Below are positions 35,717-45,449 of a DNA stretch of 51,145 nucleotides, one piece after another (position 1 is the stretch's first letter; each line of letters starts with the position of its first letter). Source of the DNA: a virus; the IMG/VR virus record IMGVR_UViG_3300011013_000018, positions 1 through 51,145 of that record. One strand, written 5' to 3'. Position numbers and translations under genes: made by a program. Under the pieces are notes generated by a model that was given only the letters and a program-made list of their open reading frames with translations, made no database searches and had not been told where the DNA came from.

Positions 35717-37171
35717 ATGAAATATAAATTTAAAACAAAGCCCTATAAGCACCAACTTAATGCTCTTGAAAAGAGTTGGAAAAAAAGAAATTTTGCTCTC
35801 TTTTGTGAGATGGGTACAGGCAAGTCTAAGATTTTATTGGACAATATTGCTATGCTTTATGATGAAGGAAAGATTTCTGGGGCGCTTATTGTAGCACCTA
35901 AAGGGGTTTACAGAAACTGGGTAGCGCAGGAAATACCTAAGCATTTACCCAATCATATTAACTGCCGAACTTTTTATTGGGTTGCTCCAAGTTCTCGATC
36001 TAAGGACGACAAGGAGATGTTGAGTCAACTATATTCACAGACAAGAGATCCTTGCTTAACATTTTTTGTTATGAATGTTGAAGCTTTTTCAACTAAACCG
36101 GGAAGAGAAGAAGCACAAAAATTTTTATGGGGTTACAAGACTTTAATGGCTGTAGATGAAAGTACTTCTATTAAGACTCCTTCTGCTGCAAGAACAAAAA
36201 ACATTTTAGCAGTAGGAATGGATGCTCAATATAAAAGGATTATGACAGGAAGCCCTGTAACAAAGAGCCCATTAGACCTATATTCTCAATGTAATTTCTT
36301 AGACTCTGAACTGCTTGGCCATGAGTCGTTTTATTCATTTAGGTCGCGTTATGCTAACATGAGCACAATAAATGTTAATGGAAGACAGGTTAACATTGTA
36401 AGACCCGTAGATAGCTACAGAAATTTACATGAGCTGTCCGACGTTGTATCAAAGTTTTCTTATAGAATTTTAAAAGCAGACTGCCTTGATTTGCCAGACA
36501 AGGTATATCAACAACGAACCATTGAAATGACCCCAGAACAACAAAAAATATATAACTCTATGAAAGAAATTGCTTTGGCTGAACTAAACAACAAGGTGTG
36601 CTCTACTATGAATGTATTAACTCAAATGCTTCGTTTACAGCAGATAACTTGTGGTCATTTTAAGGCGGACGACGGCACAATTACGGCAGTAAAAAGCAAT
36701 AGATTAGGTGAGCTTTTAGAGGTTCTGGATGAGTGTGAAGGAAAGGTTATTATTTGGTCTAACTACGTAGAAGATATAAAACTAATTAGTAAAGAAATAG
36801 GCAAGAGATATGGAGAAGGCTCCTTCTGTACCTACTACGGTGCAACAAAACAGAAGCAACGACAAGGAAATATTGACAAGTTTCAAGATGAAGATTCTGA
36901 AGTAAGATTTTTTATTGGTAATCCACAGACTGGAGGGTATGGAATTACGTTAACAGCGGCAACAACTGTTGTGTATTATTCTAACAGTTATGATCTAGAG
37001 AAAAGGTTGCAGTCCGAAGATAGGGCACATAGGATTGGTCAAAAGGATAAAGTTACTTATGTTGATATTATATGTAAAGACTCTGTAGATGAGAGAATTG
37101 TGAAAGCTTTGCGACAAAAGATTGATATTGCCAATGAGATATTGGGAGAAGAACTAAAAGAATGGTTATAG
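35717..37171 (+). CDS. SNF2-family helicase/translocase
   Basis: 484 residues from ATG 35717 (MKYKFKTKPYKHQLNALEKS), preceded by AGAAAG; an in-frame ATG at 35690 falls on the promoter start. Motif I is FCEMGTGKSKI, motif II VDEST (DExx variant), motif III MTGSPVT, motif V TLTAATTVVYY and motif VI QSEDRAHRIGQKDK. These define an SNF2-type ATPase that moves on double-stranded DNA. The C-terminal RecA lobe is complete. Phage members are thought to aid replication fork remodelling or recombination. It forms a plus-strand pair with a nuclease gene ten bases downstream. Confidence 0.9.
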   Translation: MKYKFKTKPYKHQLNALEKSWKKRNFALFCEMGTGKSKILLDNIAMLYDEGKISGALIVAPKGVYRNWVAQEIPKHLPNHINCRTFYWVAPSSRSKDDKEMLSQLYSQTRDPCLTFFVMNVEAFSTKPGREEAQKFLWGYKTLMAVDESTSIKTPSAARTKNILAVGMDAQYKRIMTGSPVTKSPLDLYSQCNFLDSELLGHESFYSFRSRYANMSTINVNGRQVNIVRPVDSYRNLHELSDVVSKFSYRILKADCLDLPDKVYQQRTIEMTPEQQKIYNSMKEIALAELNNKVCSTMNVLTQMLRLQQITCGHFKADDGTITAVKSNRLGELLEVLDECEGKVIIWSNYVEDIKLISKEIGKRYGEGSFCTYYGATKQKQRQGNIDKFQDEDSEVRFFIGNPQTGGYGITLTAATTVVYYSNSYDLEKRLQSEDRAHRIGQKDKVTYVDIICKDSVDERIVKALRQKIDIANEILGEELKEWL

Positions 37172-37181
37172 GTGTTGTATT

Positions 37182-37589
37182 TTGAGTGATAATCCTGGTC
37201 ATACTAAAGGAAATATTTCTGAGTATGCAGCAATTGTTAAGCTGCTAAAAGAAGGATACAACGTTTATAAAAACGTAGAATCACACGGACAAATAGATTT
37301 AATTGTAGAAAGTAGGAAAAATAAAAAATTATTAAGAGTAGATGTTAAGGCACTTAATTATATTAATGGTGTTGGTAAGACACGAGTATCTGGAGCAAAA
37401 TTAAACCCAAATCAAAGAGATTATCCAGACGACGGCATAGTATTTCTGGTAGTAGATGACGATGGCTGTATGTGGATTCAAGGCTACATTAAGAACAGAA
37501 ACAAACTCCCTGTGATTAGAGACGAAAGATTTAAAGAGTCTATGCGACAATTAGGCATGGATGACTACAACACTTCCACTAAAACATAG
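37182..37589 (+). CDS. Hjr-like PD-(D/E)XK endonuclease
   Basis: The 135-residue protein starts at TTG 37182 (AGGTG lies about nine bases before it). Its catalytic set is Glu14 (GNISEYAAI), Asp39 (HGQIDLIVE) and Asp54-x-Lys56 (LRVDVKALN), as in archaeal Hjr-type Holliday junction resolvases and similar small nucleases. It likely cleaves branched DNA together with the SNF2 enzyme upstream. Its 3' end overlaps the leftward XhlA-like gene by 25 bases (convergent). Family by motif pattern. Confidence 0.75.
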   Translation: MSDNPGHTKGNISEYAAIVKLLKEGYNVYKNVESHGQIDLIVESRKNKKLLRVDVKALNYINGVGKTRVSGAKLNPNQRDYPDDGIVFLVVDDDGCMWIQGYIKNRNKLPVIRDERFKESMRQLGMDDYNTSTKT

Positions 37590-37795
37590 ATAATCCCAAG
37601 AATAATTGAGATAGCAGCAAAGGAAGCTGCGGCCCCCATAAACCATGTCATCATTTGTCTTAACTCAAATGTGTGTTTATTGATTCGTTCTTGCTGTATT
37701 TGAACATTATCTAACTTCTCTTCAAATATTTCATAGCGCAGTTGACATTCTTTTAAATGCGCTTCTAACGCATACTTTGTATCTTCGTCGGTCAC
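37565..37795 (-). CDS. XhlA-like membrane protein (possible holin accessory)
   Basis: The 76-residue protein starts with GTG at 37795, overlapping the stop of the 1411-residue gene (GTGA). A charged coil (about 10-48; KLDNVQIQQERINKHTFELR) precedes one transmembrane helix (MGAAASFAAISIILGIIYVL, about 53-72). This N-coil, C-membrane layout resembles XhlA-type hemolysin/holin helper proteins. It may act in lysis or genome entry at the inner membrane. The lysis cassette proper lies at the other end of the window. Confidence 0.5.
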   Translation of the reverse strand: MTDEDTKYALEAHLKECQLRYEIFEEKLDNVQIQQERINKHTFELRQMMTWFMGAAASFAAISIILGIIYVLVEVL

Positions 37796-40700
37796 GCCAA
37801 GTCCCTTAGTAAAGGATCGTTTTCCACCAAACGTTCACGTACAGTTTTAGTTGGAGGATTTAATGAACCACTTAGACCAGGCGTCTGTGTTCCTGTTGCC
37901 ATCGCTCCTGGAGTAGCAAGACCTGGTCCTTGTACCGTTGTCCCTTGTCCCTGTGCCGTGGTTACTGGTGCAGGAGTAGGCGGTGTTGGTTGGTTTTCTT
38001 TTCTTATTTGTGAACGAATAGTACTTAACGATTGTAGTAAGTCTCTATATCTATAGTTAAAGTAAATATTTCTCATCTCACTTCTAGGGAAAAGTGATGC
38101 TCGTGATACGCCAAGTTTTTTCGCAAGTTTTTTAAATCGCTCATCCTCATAGAACGTTTTATAGTTAGGGGGAATAAATTGACCTCGACGTATGCTTTTT
38201 TGTATGTGTTTTTTTGCTCCTCTTTGTTTTAAAAACTTTTTAATGTAAGTGTCGCTTATTCCTAGAGCTTTTAAGTCTTCGGTTATCTTCCTAAATTCAG
38301 TGTAAGATCTATAAGAATCTTCTAGATAGTTTTCGTATGCAAGAGCTCTTGTACCTAAAGTAGCGTTCTCTGCAAAAAAGTTTCTCTTAGCAAGAGATGT
38401 GTTCTGCCGATCAATCCTTGCAAAGTCGTTATAAGAGAAGTTTAAGTTATTTGATAAGTCTGCATCATATACTCTAACTCCAGCAAACACGGCTAGTGCT
38501 TCATCACCAATAGTATATTGTTTTCCGTACCTTGTTTTTTCTCCTGCAACAGCCTGCATAAATCGTCCACCTTGTGTAAATATACCCGGTTGAATGCCAC
38601 CCATAACATGGCCAAACATTGCCCACAATTTATCTCCTACAGGGGCTCCTTCTGGGTAAATTCTGCCTCCTCGTCTAGGTTGTCCGCCTCTGACAGTAAC
38701 ATCTGCTAGTAATTCTGTTAAAATAGACTCATCGATAAATGGTTCAAATACTCGCATAAATGCAGAGCCCATGGCGTTTAAAACTCTATCGTCCCAGTCC
38801 GCCCCTACTTTCTTCCCTGCAGCCATTTCTCCTGCGAGAGCGTAGAAAGGTGCTTGTAAGTATTCGTATGGGTTTTGATATGAGAATGGAACATATCTAT
38901 AGACGACATTGCCGTCTGGTTTGTCAGCACGGGACAGCATAATTAGGTCACTAAATCTATTCCATTCTGGAACTTGTGTTTCTCTAAAGCTGTTGTACTC
39001 GTCTCTACTCATTCCAATAGCTGACAGAGACGCAGTTGCTAAAGTTGCTCCTGTAGAGAAGCCCATGGCCTGACCTACAAAGCTCTTAGCACCCATTTGC
39101 CTAATAACAGGGTTCTCACTTGCCATCATTTTTGCTGAAAACTTCATTAGGTTTGCTGATGTTCTTAGTATCTCTGCTGGGAAGGAAATAAAGTTACCAA
39201 GAGGAAGTCTTCTCATGTCTTTTATAAACTGAGGAACGTAGTTATAGTTTGGATAAGTGTTCTTAACAAACTGTGCTGCAAACTCCTCTACTACTTCGTC
39301 ATAAGTTTTTGCAACACCAGTTCCTGTTGTAAAATTAAACTCTTTATTAAATAACTCCGCATAAAGTTTTCTAGCGCTTACATTAAACCCAGGGTTTTTT
39401 GGAAGAGCCTGCCTTAGTTGAGATTGAGTAAATAACCAACCAAAATGTTTCCAAATATCATCACCTTTCATATACAGCTCTTGAGATTTTTGGAACGTAG
39501 GGCTGTCGATTAGTTTTTTAAATATCGCTTGTGTTGAACTGTATCTAGATTTACCTGCCGCTATATCAACAAATAAATCTTCAATCTCTCTTGCCATCGG
39601 GTTACTTTGTGTAACACCTAATTCAATGGACCGTAATCTACTTTGTTCTAAGTATTTCCTTGCGGAGTCTTTTGTAATTTTTACTCCTGGAGGGAACACT
39701 TCATCTAGATGGGCGCGAACAATATCTGTAAATGTATGCGGATTTTTGCCAAATGGAGTTCCAATGTGACCATTATGTAGTGCGAAGAATGATGCTGAAG
39801 TAAAGTTCCTGACTTGGGTCACTGGACTGAACACTGTTTTACCTGCCTGTGTTAAACCTTTAAATGTTAAAAAAGTTTTATAGAGAGGCAGTGCTTCCCA
39901 AGCAGCGCCAAAGCCTTTCATTTCTCCTGTCAATGCGTCAAATAGATTTTCTGGAACATAGTGATTAATCATCTTGGAATATAAACCAAATGGATCTTCC
40001 CCAGACGTTTTTCTTCTAAAAGCTTCACCCATGTCTCTCATGGTTGGGGCCCTGTCCGCCAAAGTTGGATACTGTTCTCTAAATTGTCTTGCAACGTCTC
40101 CCTGAAGTATTTCCCTTATTTTTCTACCTGCAAATTTGTCCGGGGTACCTCTCGCAATAAGAGCTTTTTCTAGGTCGGCAATATTTTTAATCTCAATACC
40201 AAAACCTTTGCTAAATTCCGCAAAGACTCTTTTGTAGTCTGGTGTGAATATAAATTTTCCAGTATCTATGCTTTTATTAAATTGAAGCATTTGGTTAATA
40301 TAGTTTTTCTTGGCCACAATATCAGCAAGAACAACGTTCGTATTTAAAATACCCTGCTCTACGCTTTCTTTACCCAATAATTTTTCTATTTCGTCAGGCA
40401 GTTCTCGTCTGGCTGCTCTTCCAAAACCAACCACATCTTCTCCAAGAAAAGTTATTTTAGCACCAGGACGTGCTTCAGACCTAATTAACCATGTAGGTAA
40501 AGCGGTATCAAAGAAATATTCAGCGGTGTGGCTGTTTTTTGCTTGGTTTAAGAATGTTTCAACCTGTGCGTGTGCCTCACTTCGTAGTACAGAATCCGAA
40601 GTTCCTGGTAAGTGATCTCCATGCTCTTTTAAATATTTGAACACATACTCTCTAGCCCCTTTTAGAGAAGCTTCATCAGGAGTAAATTTTTTTCCTCTTT

Positions 40701-42027
40701 GAAAAACAGCATAACTGTTGTGTATTCCCCTGTTTAAATACCTTAATAGTCCTTTCTCAACTACATCAGAAACGCCGTCTTTAAGTATTGCAGATAGGTT
40801 CTTGTATTCTTCTGGGTCCAGTCTTGCACGCGCCTTAAGCAGATTTTTCCCTTCCAAAGTTAAAATATTTTCAGCTTGCATTAAGTCTACCATTCTTTTT
40901 TTAAGGTCATCATGGCCATTTCTAAGAGATTGAACTGAGTCTTGAAGCCCTTTAGGCAAGTCTCTTATTTCTTTGTCTCTGCTTAACACTTTGCCAATAT
41001 CATCGAACATAGATTGTCTCGCTGTTATGGTTTCTGCTTTAGTAAGCTCTTTATTTGTGATTATATTATCAATTGACTTATTTAAATTTTTTGTCAAATT
41101 ATCAAGTATCTTACCTTCTTTTAAAAAGAGAGTGCTTTCCATTTTTCTAATATCAAAAGCATTTCGTGGAAGAGCTCCTGCCGTAGTAAGATTGTTGATA
41201 ATTTTTTGCTGCATTCTTTGTCTAAAGGTCTCAGGATTTCTGATCAACCGAATTTCGTCAATAGAGGCTAAGTTAAGTTTGTCTCGTGTAAAGTTTACGG
41301 CATCTTTTGTGCCTTTTGTTATTTTTTGAAACAATTGTTGTGTAACATTAGTTCCAACAGCGTCTCCTGCAATAATTTTTGCTAAAGGATTAACAATAGC
41401 AAAATTAACGCCTTTAGCAACTGGAGCAGCTACTTTTGCACCACCTACTACCGCACCTTTCAATCCCGCGCCAGCAACAGGCAGAGCTGCACCAAGTGCG
41501 CCTGCTTCTATGCCCATAATTGTTTTTTGTTTCAGAGTTGCTGCTGCTTTAGCACGACCTGTTAAATCTTCTATTTCAGGTTTTGTGCTTAGACCAAACG
41601 CTTGCCCTAGAGTAACATCTCGACTAGTAGAAATAAATGGATCGGTAATAACCCCTAATCCTCCATAATAACCCATCTTTGTTGCAACTCCAGAAACCCC
41701 TGTCCCTTTGCGGATAGTGTCTAGTCTTTTTAAACCTATCAGTTTACTTGCAATTTTTGCAGCACCAAAATAAGGCAGTCCATATTGAACAAGAAGCTCA
41801 GTGAATTTACCAACACCGTCGTCAACATTTATTTTTGGAAAGTTTCTTTCTATGTAATCTAGAAGCTTTGTATCAAAAGCATAATCAATGAAGCCTGCTC
41901 CAAGTTCAGCAATACCTTCAAATATTTTAAGACCACCAGAAGTAAGTCCTAGTGCAAACTGCTCCGCCTTATTAAATTCTGGACCTTTCGTCCCGTGTTG
42001 AAAGTAGTAGTTACTTTTATCACCCAT
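37792..42027 (-). CDS. Large internal virion (ejection) protein, 1411 residues
   Basis: By far the longest gene. N-terminal helices with Gly/Ala-rich hydrophobic stretches (ALGAALPVAGAGLKGAVVGG, VAAPVAKGVNFAIVNPLAKI) are followed by a very long helical, charged body. A Pro/Thr/Gly-rich linker near the C-terminus (PTPPTPAPVTTAQGQGTTVQ) and a short tail VRERLVENDPLLRDLA end it. Size, position after the virion block and amphipathic character match T7 gp16-like or P22-like proteins ejected with DNA. I see no clear transglycosylase Glu motif. GGAGG precedes the ATG. Confidence 0.6.
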   Translation of the reverse strand: MGDKSNYYFQHGTKGPEFNKAEQFALGLTSGGLKIFEGIAELGAGFIDYAFDTKLLDYIERNFPKINVDDGVGKFTELLVQYGLPYFGAAKIASKLIGLKRLDTIRKGTGVSGVATKMGYYGGLGVITDPFISTSRDVTLGQAFGLSTKPEIEDLTGRAKAAATLKQKTIMGIEAGALGAALPVAGAGLKGAVVGGAKVAAPVAKGVNFAIVNPLAKIIAGDAVGTNVTQQLFQKITKGTKDAVNFTRDKLNLASIDEIRLIRNPETFRQRMQQKIINNLTTAGALPRNAFDIRKMESTLFLKEGKILDNLTKNLNKSIDNIITNKELTKAETITARQSMFDDIGKVLSRDKEIRDLPKGLQDSVQSLRNGHDDLKKRMVDLMQAENILTLEGKNLLKARARLDPEEYKNLSAILKDGVSDVVEKGLLRYLNRGIHNSYAVFQRGKKFTPDEASLKGAREYVFKYLKEHGDHLPGTSDSVLRSEAHAQVETFLNQAKNSHTAEYFFDTALPTWLIRSEARPGAKITFLGEDVVGFGRAARRELPDEIEKLLGKESVEQGILNTNVVLADIVAKKNYINQMLQFNKSIDTGKFIFTPDYKRVFAEFSKGFGIEIKNIADLEKALIARGTPDKFAGRKIREILQGDVARQFREQYPTLADRAPTMRDMGEAFRRKTSGEDPFGLYSKMINHYVPENLFDALTGEMKGFGAAWEALPLYKTFLTFKGLTQAGKTVFSPVTQVRNFTSASFFALHNGHIGTPFGKNPHTFTDIVRAHLDEVFPPGVKITKDSARKYLEQSRLRSIELGVTQSNPMAREIEDLFVDIAAGKSRYSSTQAIFKKLIDSPTFQKSQELYMKGDDIWKHFGWLFTQSQLRQALPKNPGFNVSARKLYAELFNKEFNFTTGTGVAKTYDEVVEEFAAQFVKNTYPNYNYVPQFIKDMRRLPLGNFISFPAEILRTSANLMKFSAKMMASENPVIRQMGAKSFVGQAMGFSTGATLATASLSAIGMSRDEYNSFRETQVPEWNRFSDLIMLSRADKPDGNVVYRYVPFSYQNPYEYLQAPFYALAGEMAAGKKVGADWDDRVLNAMGSAFMRVFEPFIDESILTELLADVTVRGGQPRRGGRIYPEGAPVGDKLWAMFGHVMGGIQPGIFTQGGRFMQAVAGEKTRYGKQYTIGDEALAVFAGVRVYDADLSNNLNFSYNDFARIDRQNTSLAKRNFFAENATLGTRALAYENYLEDSYRSYTEFRKITEDLKALGISDTYIKKFLKQRGAKKHIQKSIRRGQFIPPNYKTFYEDERFKKLAKKLGVSRASLFPRSEMRNIYFNYRYRDLLQSLSTIRSQIRKENQPTPPTPAPVTTAQGQGTTVQGPGLATPGAMATGTQTPGLSGSLNPPTKTVRERLVENDPLLRDLA

Positions 42028-42035
42028 GAAACCTC

Positions 42036-43664
42036 CTAAGCGAACTCAGTTGTAGGAATCATCTCCTCGTCTTGCTCAGGTAAATTTAACTCAACCCGAT
42101 ATTTGTCTTCAAAGTCGTCTGCCTCAGTACGGGTTTTAATTTCTACAAACTCTGATAATGCTGCTTTATCCTCTACAAGCAGTTGTACAACATTATCCGT
42201 AATATAATCAGGTAATGCTGCGCGTAATTCTTCAAAAGTTAAATTGGTTGGTGCAGTAGCCTCAATTCCTTGTTGTGGGGGAACACCTTGTTGTGCTGCA
42301 GCCATGTCTTGTGAAACCGGTTGAGCGTTTGGATCAGTAACTAAAGCTCCTTGTTGATAACCTACTCTGCCCCCATCTTTAATTGTCTGTTGCATTAAAG
42401 CACCAGGATTCGTTATGCTCATTTGTTGAATTTGATTAGCACGCTCTAAAACATATTGTGATCTATTTGCTTGGATCTCACTTACCTCCACTCCAAACAT
42501 AGTTGCAAGTTCTTGGTCACCTATATCCTCTGCAATAGCATACGCTTGTTGAAGATCTAGACCCCCTGAAGCAGAAGAACCATAGATTTCTTTTGCTGTC
42601 TTCATTGCTAAAGGATCTCCAGCTAAATGCTCCATAAACTTAACTTGATCTGGCCGTACAGCGTCGTCCGTGACTCGGTCTCTAATGTTTGTGTACATGT
42701 CTTGACCAAGTTGGTACTCTCGTTCACGTAGCGCAGCCATAGGTTCTTGAAATGCTCTGAACGTAGCTCTTCCCATTCCTTCCCAAGGTTGTACAGGGTC
42801 AGCAGCACCTAAGTTCATGAAGCCTGCCTCAATTGCTTGACGTCTTGCTTTGTCTTGAAGCTCGGTTTCCATTTGAGCTTGTTTCAAATAATCAATAGCT
42901 GCTGTTCTTCCTTCATCTGTTTGAATGCCAGGAAGACCGGCTAATGTTCCTAGACCCGCTCCTGTGTCGAGTAGGCCGGGGTCTGTCTCCCCACCAGTAA
43001 GTACTTCTTCATCAGTTTTTTCCTGTGCTACTACAGAAGGAAGCGGATCCATTATATTAGGGAAATCTTCTTGTAAACCACCTAAACTGCTCTCAATAGA
43101 GGCCTCTATTTTTGGAACAAGTTTATCCATTTGTCCTGATGGGGTGTTTATTAATTGTGTGTTAATTGATTTTATTGTGTTGTTTATGGTAAAGTTATTG
43201 CCATCTTTATCTAAATCTCCACCAAAAGAAATATTTAACTGCTCAATAGGAATATTATATTTTTGAGATATGATTTCAAATGCTTGGTCTCCAAATTCTT
43301 GAGCAAGTTCTTGTTTTTGTGCCTCTGGAAGTTTTCTCCACATCTCCGTTGTTATGCCATTTGCCTGTAACGCATTGTAGAGAGCTACTTGATACTCTTG
43401 CCCTAAGACACTAAGCGTTTGCCAGTTTGCAAATGGAGCATTCCATTGACCATCAAACAAGGCCTCTTTCCCAGATTGAGCTAGTCCTTCAGAAACAATT
43501 CCTTCTATTTTATTCTCTTGAGTTGGATCAGGGCTGCCTGCAGCATAACCTATTCGTCCGCCGGCCGCGTACCCCGGTCTATCATCCAGACCAGAAGCTA
43601 TCCCTGTGCCGTAGTGTTCGTACACTGGTGCTTTAAATAATGATCTTTTAAATACTCCTGGCAT
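42036..43664 (-). CDS. Virion protein with two GGR(I/V)GY motifs
   Basis: The 542-residue protein starts MPGVFKRSLFKAPVYEHYGT. It contains AAGGRIGYAAG (33-43) near the N-terminus and KDGGRVGYQQG (429-439) near the C-terminus, separated by a helical, Gln/Glu-rich body (QAQMETELQDKARRQAIEAG). The region after the second motif is helical and acidic (FEELRAALPDYITDNVVQLL). It lies between the internal protein and a Gln/Ala-rich protein. Likely a minor virion or ejection protein. No named family. Confidence 0.55.
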   Translation of the reverse strand: MPGVFKRSLFKAPVYEHYGTGIASGLDDRPGYAAGGRIGYAAGSPDPTQENKIEGIVSEGLAQSGKEALFDGQWNAPFANWQTLSVLGQEYQVALYNALQANGITTEMWRKLPEAQKQELAQEFGDQAFEIISQKYNIPIEQLNISFGGDLDKDGNNFTINNTIKSINTQLINTPSGQMDKLVPKIEASIESSLGGLQEDFPNIMDPLPSVVAQEKTDEEVLTGGETDPGLLDTGAGLGTLAGLPGIQTDEGRTAAIDYLKQAQMETELQDKARRQAIEAGFMNLGAADPVQPWEGMGRATFRAFQEPMAALREREYQLGQDMYTNIRDRVTDDAVRPDQVKFMEHLAGDPLAMKTAKEIYGSSASGGLDLQQAYAIAEDIGDQELATMFGVEVSEIQANRSQYVLERANQIQQMSITNPGALMQQTIKDGGRVGYQQGALVTDPNAQPVSQDMAAAQQGVPPQQGIEATAPTNLTFEELRAALPDYITDNVVQLLVEDKAALSEFVEIKTRTEADDFEDKYRVELNLPEQDEEMIPTTEFA

Positions 43665-43667
43665 ACA

Positions 43668-44405
43668 TTATCTCCAGCCACCCATCACACCTGCACCTGC
43701 TATGCCCATTTGCATTGGATTAGGCATCAGTGGAGCTTGCCATGTAGGCATGCCGCTATAGGCTTGCTGTAAGAATGAAGCTTGGTTCATTGGCATTTGA
43801 TAGCCGTACATTGCTCGTTGTGCTCCAATACCTCTTCGTTGTTCACCAAGATTATATAGTGCATTAACATCAGCGTGTCGTTGTCCTTGCATTTGTTGAC
43901 CAATAGTGCCCATGATACCAGCAGCGTTTTGACCTGCTTGTTGGGCTTGACCATAGCCTTGACTATATAAATCAGCTACAGTTTTGCCAAGCACATCAAA
44001 CTGTTCTCCTTGAAGTGCTGCATCAAACACAGCTCCCCTTGTACCACTACCAGCAAAGGATCCAGACTGTATAGCACGTTGGTCAGCTTGTGCTTGTTGT
44101 AGTCCAAATTGTTCTTGTAATTGTTGGGTTGTTGCATCTACAACATTTTGAGTATACGGATTCATGAAGGCATCTGCCCCTTGTGGACCCGCGTATTGAG
44201 CAGCTTTCTCTAAGTATGGAACATAAGAACCAAGACCTTGAGTTAATAGCCCTGCTGCCTGTGCTTGATAAGGATCAAATCCCGGGGCTAGTGCAGATGC
44301 ATCAATAGGTCTATCTGCAATAGCAGATGCTTGACCAAATATCTTTTTATAGGCATCTTGTGCAAAGGTAGGTAATCTTGTGAAATCTTCTTGTGCTATA
44401 GCCAT
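43668..44405 (-). CDS. Gln/Ala/Gly-rich virion protein, possible ejection protein
   Basis: A 245-residue helical protein (MAIAQEDFTRLPTFAQDAYK). It contains FMNPYTQNVVDATTQQLQEQ (130-149, approx), GSFAGSGTRGAVFDAALQGE and a Gln-rich run (GQAQQAGQNAAGIMGTIGQQ). The MNPYTQ and GSGTRGA elements recur in marine podovirus proteins. The composition matches small ejection proteins such as P22 gp7. The start overlaps the upstream stop (TAATG). Confidence 0.55.
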   Translation of the reverse strand: MAIAQEDFTRLPTFAQDAYKKIFGQASAIADRPIDASALAPGFDPYQAQAAGLLTQGLGSYVPYLEKAAQYAGPQGADAFMNPYTQNVVDATTQQLQEQFGLQQAQADQRAIQSGSFAGSGTRGAVFDAALQGEQFDVLGKTVADLYSQGYGQAQQAGQNAAGIMGTIGQQMQGQRHADVNALYNLGEQRRGIGAQRAMYGYQMPMNQASFLQQAYSGMPTWQAPLMPNPMQMGIAGAGVMGGWR

Positions 44406-45406
44406 TATGCTCTTGACTCTAATTGATTCATTAAATTGTACATGCGTTTTGCTCCTCTGTTAACACTACCGCCGCCCGCTGCCCGTACAGCGTCAGCCGT
44501 CATTACAAATTCATTCTTAGATAATCTTGCAGGCACGTCATCTGCCCGTTCTCTTGCACCTACAGGAATAAAACCACCACCACGGTAGTCCATTTCCATA
44601 GCTGGTTGACCACCACGAGATAGTCTTGCGATACCTCCTGTAGCGTAAGGATACTCTGTTCCAGTTACTGTGGCAAGAGGATAATCAGTTTCTAATTGTG
44701 ATAATGGTGTTTTTGCTCCCGACTCTGCCATCATTTTTTCCCATTCTTTTTCTGCTTCACGTTCTTCTAAATAACTTAGTCCACCACCAATAAGACTTCT
44801 TAATATTGGGTTGTCAGCAAAGACACCAGATCCAAGTCCTTCGCCAGGAGTTCCGCCTCCCTTCCACCATTCTCCAGAAGCAATGCTACTAGCAGGGCCT
44901 TCACCAATAACTTTTAAACTTGGGTCCGCTGCAGCCGATGCACGAGAAGTAAAGAATTGATCGCCGGCGGCATTCTCTACCCGTACTTGACCTGCTCCTG
45001 CTCCTGCTCCTGTTCCTGTTCCTGTTCCTGTTCCTGTTCCTGTAAGGAAAGATTTAACTCCTCCTCCATAGCCTTCAACTCTATCAAAGAAAGAACCAAC
45101 ACCTTGTCCAAACGGAGAAGCTGCAAGTTGAGAAACACCTGGTATGCCTTTAAAGAAACTTCCGAGTCCTGCGGACATATTTCCACCAATTAATGGTGCA
45201 CCCATGCCTTGAGCAAATCGCCCAATACCGTACGCACCTAATCCACCAAGAGCTGCTTTGCCAAGATTACCTTCTCTGAGTCCTCCTGCGACACCTAACG
45301 CAGCACCAATTGCTGGGTTAAATATACCTACAATAGGAGCTAATTTCGAAGTCTCCTTTGGTATAATTTTTTTTGCTAATTTCTTGAGTTTACTGCCTAT
45401 GCCCAT
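44405..45406 (-). CDS. Gly-rich virion protein with hexamer repeat and DDVPARLSKNEF tail
   Basis: The 333-residue protein has a basic start (MGIGSKLKKLAKKIIPKETS), Gly/Ala hydrophobic segments (FNPAIGAALGVAGGLREGNL), a (Thr-Gly)n(Ala-Gly)n run encoded by the hexamer repeat at 44991-45044, then TGGIARLSRGGQ and GGGFIPVGARERADDVPARL. The tail (SKNEFVMTADAVRAAGGGSV, NRGAKRMYNLMNQLESRA) is a recognisable element of many marine phage virion proteins, whose function is unknown. Repeat-length changes would shorten or lengthen the linker. Confidence 0.6.
   Translation of the reverse strand: MGIGSKLKKLAKKIIPKETSKLAPIVGIFNPAIGAALGVAGGLREGNLGKAALGGLGAYGIGRFAQGMGAPLIGGNMSAGLGSFFKGIPGVSQLAASPFGQGVGSFFDRVEGYGGGVKSFLTGTGTGTGTGTGAGAGAGQVRVENAAGDQFFTSRASAAADPSLKVIGEGPASSIASGEWWKGGGTPGEGLGSGVFADNPILRSLIGGGLSYLEEREAEKEWEKMMAESGAKTPLSQLETDYPLATVTGTEYPYATGGIARLSRGGQPAMEMDYRGGGFIPVGARERADDVPARLSKNEFVMTADAVRAAGGGSVNRGAKRMYNLMNQLESRA
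44991..45044 (+). repeat. Nine tandem hexamers (CCTGCT/CCTGTT)
   Basis: Three CCTGCT, five CCTGTT and one CCTGTA units lie head to tail inside the 333-residue gene. On the coding strand they give a Thr-Gly/Ala-Gly linker. Changes in unit number keep the frame. Confidence 0.9.
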
Positions 45407-45449
45407 GATAACCTCAATTTACCGTATTCTCCGTGTTTTTCAATCATTA

